Translations under genes and position numbers: made by a program | Notes under the pieces: generated by a model | Databases searched by the model: none | The model's input: the letters and a program-made list of their open reading frames with translations, nothing else | What the model was told of the DNA's origin: nothing | Source: Paracoccaceae bacterium | GTDB taxonomy: Bacteria > Pseudomonadota > Alphaproteobacteria > Rhodobacterales > Rhodobacteraceae | Direction: 5' to 3' | DNA: 11,281 nt | Assembly: GCA_026982275.1 (NCBI GenBank) | Contig: JALSHK010000406.1 | Span: 1 to 11,281, forward strand | In this document: positions 7,072 to 11,281 of the stretch, piece by piece | Layout of the letters: each line of letters starts with the position of its first letter | How positions within the stretch are numbered: the first letter of the stretch is position 1

Positions 7072-8546
7072 AGCCGCCCCTCCAGCGCCGCAACGGCCAC
7101 GCTGGCTTGCTCTGCATCGTCAAACGGGAATATGTCATGGCCCACGATTTGCCCGCTTTCATGGCCCTTGCCCGCGATCAGCAATGTATCTCCCGGCTCC
7201 AGCGCATCCACCGCCCGCAATATCGCCTCGGCCCGATCCGCCACCTCATAGGCTTCGGGGCAGCCCGCCAGCACTTCGGCGCGGATGCTGGCAGGGTCCT
7301 CTGTGCGCGGATTATCATCGGTCACAAAGACGATATCCGCATGGGCCGCCGCCGCTTTCCCCATCATCGGGCGCTTGCCCTTGTCGCGATCTCCGCCTGC
7401 ACCAAGCACCACGATCAAGCGCCCCAGCACATGCGGGCGCAGCGCCTTCAGCGCGGTTTCCAAGGCCTCCGGCGTGTGGGAGTAATCAACAAAAACCGCT
7501 GCGCCGCTTTGCCGTTTCGCCGCCAGTTCCATCCGCCCGCGCACGGTTTCAAGCTCGGGCAACACCGCAAACACCGCCGCCGCATCCTCTCCCAGCGCAA
7601 CGGCAAGACAGGCCGCCATCAGCACATTTTCCGCCTGAAAACCGCCGATCAACGATAGCCGCGTGGTAAAAACCTCGCCCTGCCAGCTAAACCTTACATC
7701 CTGCCCGTCGCTATCATAGCGCCGGTTCAGGATGCGCATCTGCATGCCCTCGCCCTCCCCCAGCCCGATCACCCGCTGCCCGCGCCCCTCGGCCACCAGC
7801 CGCATGGTCGGGCCAAAGCCGTCATCCATATTGATCACCGCCGTCGCCCCCACGGGCAAAACCCGCTCGAAAAGCCCGGCCTTGGCGGCAAAATAATCGC
7901 CAAAGGTATTGTGATAATCCAGATGATCCCGCGTGAGATTGGTAAAGGCGGCCGCTTCCAGCACCACCCCGTCCAGCCGCCGCTGCTCCAGCCCGTGCGA
8001 GGAGGCCTCCATGGCCGCGTGGGTAATGCCCTGTGCCGCCAGATCGGCCAGCAATTTATGCAGGGTGATCGGCTCGGGGGTGGTATGGCCAAGCTTGGCG
8101 GAGACCGCGCCCTCGACCCCGACCGTGCCGAAATTCACCGCCTTGCGGCCCAGATGCTCCAGGATCTGCCGGTGAAAATTCGCCACCGAGGTTTTGCCAT
8201 TGGTGCCGGTGATCGCCACCATATGGCGCGGCTGCCCCTCATAAAAATGCGCCGCCGCCACGCTGAGCGCGGCGCGAGGATCCTCGGCCAGAAGCACAGG
8301 ATATTGCGGGTTTTCCAGTATTTCCAGCCCCTTGGCATCGGTCAGCACCCCGAGCGCCCCCATGCGCATGGCATATCGGGCAAATTCCGCCCCGTGGAAA
8401 TTCTCGCCCGGCATGGCGCAAAAAAGATGGTCGGGTTCGGTATTCCGGCTATCCACGCTCAACCCCGAAAATGCCGGCTCGCCAGCCCAGCTACCGGCGC
8501 GGCTGATGCGGCGGGCAAGCCCGAGTTCGGTGAGCGTTTTTGCCAT
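7068..8546 (-). CDS. murE: UDP-MurNAc-L-Ala-D-Glu--meso-diaminopimelate ligase MurE
   Basis: MurE adds the third stem-peptide residue in the cytosol with ATP. The 492-residue protein shows LSVDSRNTEPDHLFCAMPG (29-47) in the substrate domain, TGTNGKTS (113-120) in the ATPase domain, MEASSHGL (179-186), NLTRDHLDYH (203-212) and AAKAGLF with the likely carbamoyl-lysine K222. The C-terminal domain has VDYSHTPEAL (353-362) and DNPRTEDP (411-418). DNPR is the known signature of MurE enzymes that select meso-diaminopimelate rather than lysine, so the peptidoglycan is predicted to be DAP type. The ATG at 8546 lies eight bases past the ftsI stop; its SD (TGAGG) begins in that stop codon. The stop overlaps murF by four bases. 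Complete and ordinary. Confidence 0.97.
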   Translation of the reverse strand: MAKTLTELGLARRISRAGSWAGEPAFSGLSVDSRNTEPDHLFCAMPGENFHGAEFARYAMRMGALGVLTDAKGLEILENPQYPVLLAEDPRAALSVAAAHFYEGQPRHMVAITGTNGKTSVANFHRQILEHLGRKAVNFGTVGVEGAVSAKLGHTTPEPITLHKLLADLAAQGITHAAMEASSHGLEQRRLDGVVLEAAAFTNLTRDHLDYHNTFGDYFAAKAGLFERVLPVGATAVINMDDGFGPTMRLVAEGRGQRVIGLGEGEGMQMRILNRRYDSDGQDVRFSWQGEVFTTRLSLIGGFQAENVLMAACLAVALGEDAAAVFAVLPELETVRGRMELAAKRQSGAAVFVDYSHTPEALETALKALRPHVLGRLIVVLGAGGDRDKGKRPMMGKAAAAHADIVFVTDDNPRTEDPASIRAEVLAGCPEAYEVADRAEAILRAVDALEPGDTLLIAGKGHESGQIVGHDIFPFDDAEQASVAVAALEGRL

Positions 8547-8554
8547 GGCGGGCC

Positions 8555-10345
8555 TCAGTTTCGGGTCAGAACAATCGATGTGCCAGATGTTTCATTATTC
8601 CGGTTCGGACGCAAGCCCAACAGCGGCGCAATCCGGCGGATAACCTCGCGCGCCACCGGAACGGCGGTCCAGCCGGCGGTGCGGCGGGCCTCGCCGGCAA
8701 TCTCGATCTCCGGCTCGTCCAGCGAAACCACCAGCACATAGCGCGGATCGCTCATCGGGAAAGCCGAGGCAAAAGTGCCGATCACCTTATCCTCGTAATA
8801 GGCCCCTTGCGGATTGGGCTTGTCGGCGGTGCCGGTTTTGCCGCCGACCTCGTAGCCCTCTACCTCCCCCATAGAGGCCGTGCCGCGCACCACCACCTGC
8901 CGCAGCATATCGCGCGCGGCCAGAGAGGTGCTTTCGGAAATCACCCGATCCGCCTCTGTAGGCGGCAGGGTATCATTCAGCAGGGTTGGCCGCACCCGCA
9001 GCCCGCCATTTACCATGGCCGCATAGGCCGCCGCCAGATGCACCGGCGTTACGGCTATACCCTGGCCATAGGACACCGTCAGCGTGCTGATCTCGGACCA
9101 GCGGCGCGGCAGGATCGGGGTGGAGAGCCTTGATTCAGGCAGCTCCAGCGGCAGGCGCTCCATCAGCCCGAGCGAGCGCAAGAAATCCTGCTGGGCCTGA
9201 TCGCCCATGCCCATAGCCAGGCGGGCAATGCCGACATTGGAGGATTTCACAATCACATCCCGCAGGCTCAGGCGCGGGCCGTAATCGCGAAAATCCCGGA
9301 TTTTGAAGTTTCTCCAGATCAGCGGAGCCTGGCTGTTCAGCATGGTATCGGGTGTCGCCACCCCCGCTTCCATTGCCTGTGCCGCCGTGAAAATCTTGAA
9401 GGTAGAGCCAAGCTCGTAGGTGCCTTGCGCCGCGCGATTGAAAAGCGGGCTATCGGCAGGGTCGCCGCTAACGGGAGGGTTCGGGCGATGGTTTGGATCA
9501 AAATCCGGCAGGGATACCATGGAGATAATCCGGCCGGTATCCGCCTCCATCAACACCCCCATCGCCGCCTTGGCCCCCATCAGCTGCATGCCGCCTTCCA
9601 GCGCCTGGCGCATGGCCGATTGCACCGTAAGATCAATCGAAAGCCGCAGCGGATTTTCCGCATTCGCGGGGTCGCGCAAATATTCGTCAAATTGCAGCTC
9701 CACCCCGGCCACCCCCACCAGCTCGGCCGAGCGCACGCCCTGATCACCAAAGCGGGTGCCACCCAGAATATGCGCCGCAAAGGCCCCGTTCGGATAAAGC
9801 CGCAGCTCGCGCGGGCCGATCAGCAAGCCCGGCTCGCCCAGATCCAGCACCGCCTGCTGCTGCTCGGGTGAAAGCTTGGGCTTGAGCCAGACAAAGGTCC
9901 GGCGGCCGGTAAACAGCTTTTCCAGCTTTTCGGCTTCCAGATCGGGAAAAATGCGGATCAGCCCCGCAACCGCGCCCGCCGGATCAGCCATGATCTGCGG
10001 GCGGGCATAAAGCGAGGCCGTTGCCAGATTGGTGGCCAGAATAGCACCATTTCGATCGACGATATTGGCGCGCTGGTTGATAATGACCGGCGCATGCACC
10101 GCCGAGCGCGGCTCTACCGGCTCTTGCATCGCCACCATGCCCATTTTCGCCCCGACCGCCACAAAAGACAGGCCAAACAGTGCGATCATCAGCCCGATCC
10201 GCCGCTCTGCACGGCGCTTTTCAGCGGCGCGCTGCTGGCGCAAGCGGGCGGCGCGCTCTTCGGCCTCGACCAATGCAGGATCAAGCCCGACCGAGCGCGC
10301 CTTGAGGATACGAAGCAATGGGCGAAGCGGGCGGCGGATTTGCAT
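8555..10345 (-). CDS. ftsI: Septal peptidoglycan transpeptidase FtsI (PBP3)
   Basis: FtsI is the class B penicillin-binding protein that cross-links peptidoglycan at the division septum, working with FtsW and the FtsQLB group. The 596-residue protein has a basic cytoplasmic tail of about 49 residues rich in Arg and Ala, one membrane helix (about 50-70), a pedestal domain opening with INQRANIVDRNGAILATNLA (89-108), and a transpeptidase domain with all three active-site motifs: STFK (314-317, Ser314 nucleophile), SSN (368-370) and KTGT (503-506). The ATG at 10345 shares one base with the ftsL stop (TGATG), which fits translational re-initiation. The Arg-rich tail could suggest a start further in, but no better SD-supported ATG is visible. 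Closely related roles such as MrdA (PBP2) are excluded by the ftsL-murE context. Confidence 0.96.
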   Translation of the reverse strand: MQIRRPLRPLLRILKARSVGLDPALVEAEERAARLRQQRAAEKRRAERRIGLMIALFGLSFVAVGAKMGMVAMQEPVEPRSAVHAPVIINQRANIVDRNGAILATNLATASLYARPQIMADPAGAVAGLIRIFPDLEAEKLEKLFTGRRTFVWLKPKLSPEQQQAVLDLGEPGLLIGPRELRLYPNGAFAAHILGGTRFGDQGVRSAELVGVAGVELQFDEYLRDPANAENPLRLSIDLTVQSAMRQALEGGMQLMGAKAAMGVLMEADTGRIISMVSLPDFDPNHRPNPPVSGDPADSPLFNRAAQGTYELGSTFKIFTAAQAMEAGVATPDTMLNSQAPLIWRNFKIRDFRDYGPRLSLRDVIVKSSNVGIARLAMGMGDQAQQDFLRSLGLMERLPLELPESRLSTPILPRRWSEISTLTVSYGQGIAVTPVHLAAAYAAMVNGGLRVRPTLLNDTLPPTEADRVISESTSLAARDMLRQVVVRGTASMGEVEGYEVGGKTGTADKPNPQGAYYEDKVIGTFASAFPMSDPRYVLVVSLDEPEIEIAGEARRTAGWTAVPVAREVIRRIAPLLGLRPNRNNETSGTSIVLTRN

Positions 10346-10677
10346 CAGTTCATCCTCGCCACAATTTGCCGAACCGCTTGACCGATCTCGTCTGGGGGCA
10401 TCGGCACCTCGGAAATATCGCCGAAATTCTCTGCATATATTTTATCCAGCCCCAACTCGTCATAATAGGTAAAGGCCAGGGCCCGAAGCCGCTCGGGACG
10501 GCTGAGATAGGCCCATTCCACTTCCAGCACCGCGATTGCCTCACGCTCTTTGTCGATCTGGCGCAGCAGCTTGGAAACCCGCATTTCAGCCTGCTGCACA
10601 TCATAATTTATCTGATAGGTTTTGCTGGCTGCCAGAACCACGGCCACGCCGGCCAGAAGATATAGAAAAGATTTCAT
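10345..10677 (-). CDS. ftsL: Cell division protein FtsL
   Basis: FtsL is a small bitopic division protein that pairs with FtsB and FtsQ and helps activate FtsWI. The 110-residue product has almost no cytoplasmic tail, one membrane helix (about residues 4-20), then a periplasmic stretch with coiled-coil character (about 24-58, containing VSKLLRQIDKEREAIAVLEV) followed by WAYLSRPERLRALA (56-69), a segment typical of alphaproteobacterial FtsL. Identity rests on topology, that segment and position between rsmH and ftsI, since FtsL is poorly conserved overall. Its ATG overlaps the rsmH stop by four bases (ATGA, 10677-10674) and its TGA shares a base with the ftsI ATG. SD is probably AAAGG in the rsmH end. 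Confidence 0.9.
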   Translation of the reverse strand: MKSFLYLLAGVAVVLAASKTYQINYDVQQAEMRVSKLLRQIDKEREAIAVLEVEWAYLSRPERLRALAFTYYDELGLDKIYAENFGDISEVPMPPDEIGQAVRQIVARMN

Positions 10678-11281
10678 AATATACCGCCTTTATGCAGGTC
10701 GATCTCCGGCATGCCGATCTCGCGGGGGGAAATATTGCCAGCCGGGGCATCGAGCCTGCGGGCGATGCGCAAACGGGCCGAGCGCGCGCGCGGGTTGGCT
10801 TCGCATTCCTCCCGGGTTGCCTCGATCGCCTTGCGGGTGACGCGGGAGAAGCGGGGCTGGCCGGATTCGGTTTCCGGCGCATAGCGATTGGCCCGCGGCG
10901 CATTGCCCGAGCGCAGCTGCATGAAGCGCTTCACCATCCGGTCTTCGAGAGAATGGAAGCTCACCACCACCAGCAATCCTCCGGGTTTGAGCGCCGCCTC
11001 CGCAGCCACCAGCCCGCGCGCCAGCTCGCCCAGCTCGTCATTCACCGCGATGCGCAATGCCTGAAAGCTGCGGGTCGCGAGGTGGGGCTGGCCGGGCTTT
11101 GGACGGGGCAGATTTTTCATGATGATTTCCGCCAGTTGCAAGGTGGTGGTTATCGGGGCCTCTTGGCGCGCCGCCACGATTGCCCGTGCGATGCGGCGGG
11201 ATTTGCGCTCTTCGCCAAAGCGGAAAAGAATATCGGCAATCAGGGATTCATCAGCCCGGTTCACCACATCCGCCGCCGATG
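10674..11281 (-). CDS. rsmH: 16S rRNA (cytosine-N4) methyltransferase RsmH (5' end cut by window edge)
   Basis: RsmH uses S-adenosylmethionine to methylate N4 of C1402 in 16S rRNA. About 201 C-terminal residues are visible of a family near 310-330, so the N-terminal third, including the SAM-binding start of the fold, lies beyond the right edge. The frame reads through to the edge; the GTG at 11267 is an internal codon, not a start. Recognisable segments are ILFRFGEERKSRRIARAI, RSFQALRIAVNDELGEL and VVVSFHSLEDRMVKRFM. This gene usually follows mraZ at the head of the dcw cluster, so the promoter of the operon is expected off-window to the right. Its stop overlaps the ftsL ATG by four bases. 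Confidence 0.95.
   Translation of the reverse strand, partial: SAADVVNRADESLIADILFRFGEERKSRRIARAIVAARQEAPITTTLQLAEIIMKNLPRPKPGQPHLATRSFQALRIAVNDELGELARGLVAAEAALKPGGLLVVVSFHSLEDRMVKRFMQLRSGNAPRANRYAPETESGQPRFSRVTRKAIEATREECEANPRARSARLRIARRLDAPAGNISPREIGMPEIDLHKGGIL

Noticed and set aside
6334..7669. Long plus-strand open frames (305 and 314 codons) antisense to murF and murE
   Set aside because: They are Pro/Arg/Ser-rich, overlap each other and lie wholly inside conserved Mur ligase genes, so they are shadows.
11265..11267. GTG as a start codon for the right-hand minus-strand gene
   Set aside because: The frame continues upstream to the window edge with codons that fit RsmH (SAADVVNRADES), so the gene is cut by the edge and does not start here.

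Overview
The window looks like a chromosomal segment of a GC-rich alphaproteobacterium, most likely a Rhodobacterales-type organism. Three things point there: the style of the division and cell-wall proteins (a short FtsL, a roughly 600-residue FtsI with a long cationic cytoplasmic tail, and the alphaproteobacterial type of SerC), a meso-diaminopimelate (DAP)-type MurE, and an outer-membrane barrel protein. This placement rests on recalled protein style, not on a search.

Right two thirds (about 3181-11281, minus strand): the first half of a division and cell wall (dcw) cluster, read right to left as rsmH (5' end cut by the window edge), ftsL, ftsI, murE, murF, mraY, murD. The first five genes overlap or nearly touch (4-nt, 1-nt, 8-nt gap, 4-nt), then gaps of 24 and 39 nt follow. 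Together they methylate 16S rRNA (RsmH), build part of the septal machine (FtsL, FtsI), add D-Glu, meso-DAP and D-Ala-D-Ala to UDP-MurNAc-peptide (MurD, MurE, MurF), and move the finished phospho-MurNAc-pentapeptide to the lipid carrier (MraY). The usual followers (ftsW, murG, murC, murB, ddl, ftsQAZ) are not next to murD here.

Middle (1289-3134, plus strand): an EamA/DMT-family membrane transporter and an exported beta-barrel protein of unknown role. Both converge on murD. A 46-nt gap with inverted repeats separates the barrel gene from murD.

Left (1-1021, minus strand): serC, phosphoserine aminotransferase, with its 3' end cut by the window edge. Its leader carries a perfect 8-bp inverted repeat that ends one base before the Shine-Dalgarno (SD). 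This is a candidate cis-regulatory RNA and fits the serC-associated RNA motif described in Alphaproteobacteria.

I see no CRISPR array, tRNA, rRNA, insertion sequence or phage gene. There is no gene-free stretch over 300 nt; the longest is 1022-1288. Most of the window is ordinary core genome. The points worth a second look are the serC leader, the break in the dcw order after murD, the hairpin between mraY and murD, and the uncharacterised barrel protein.
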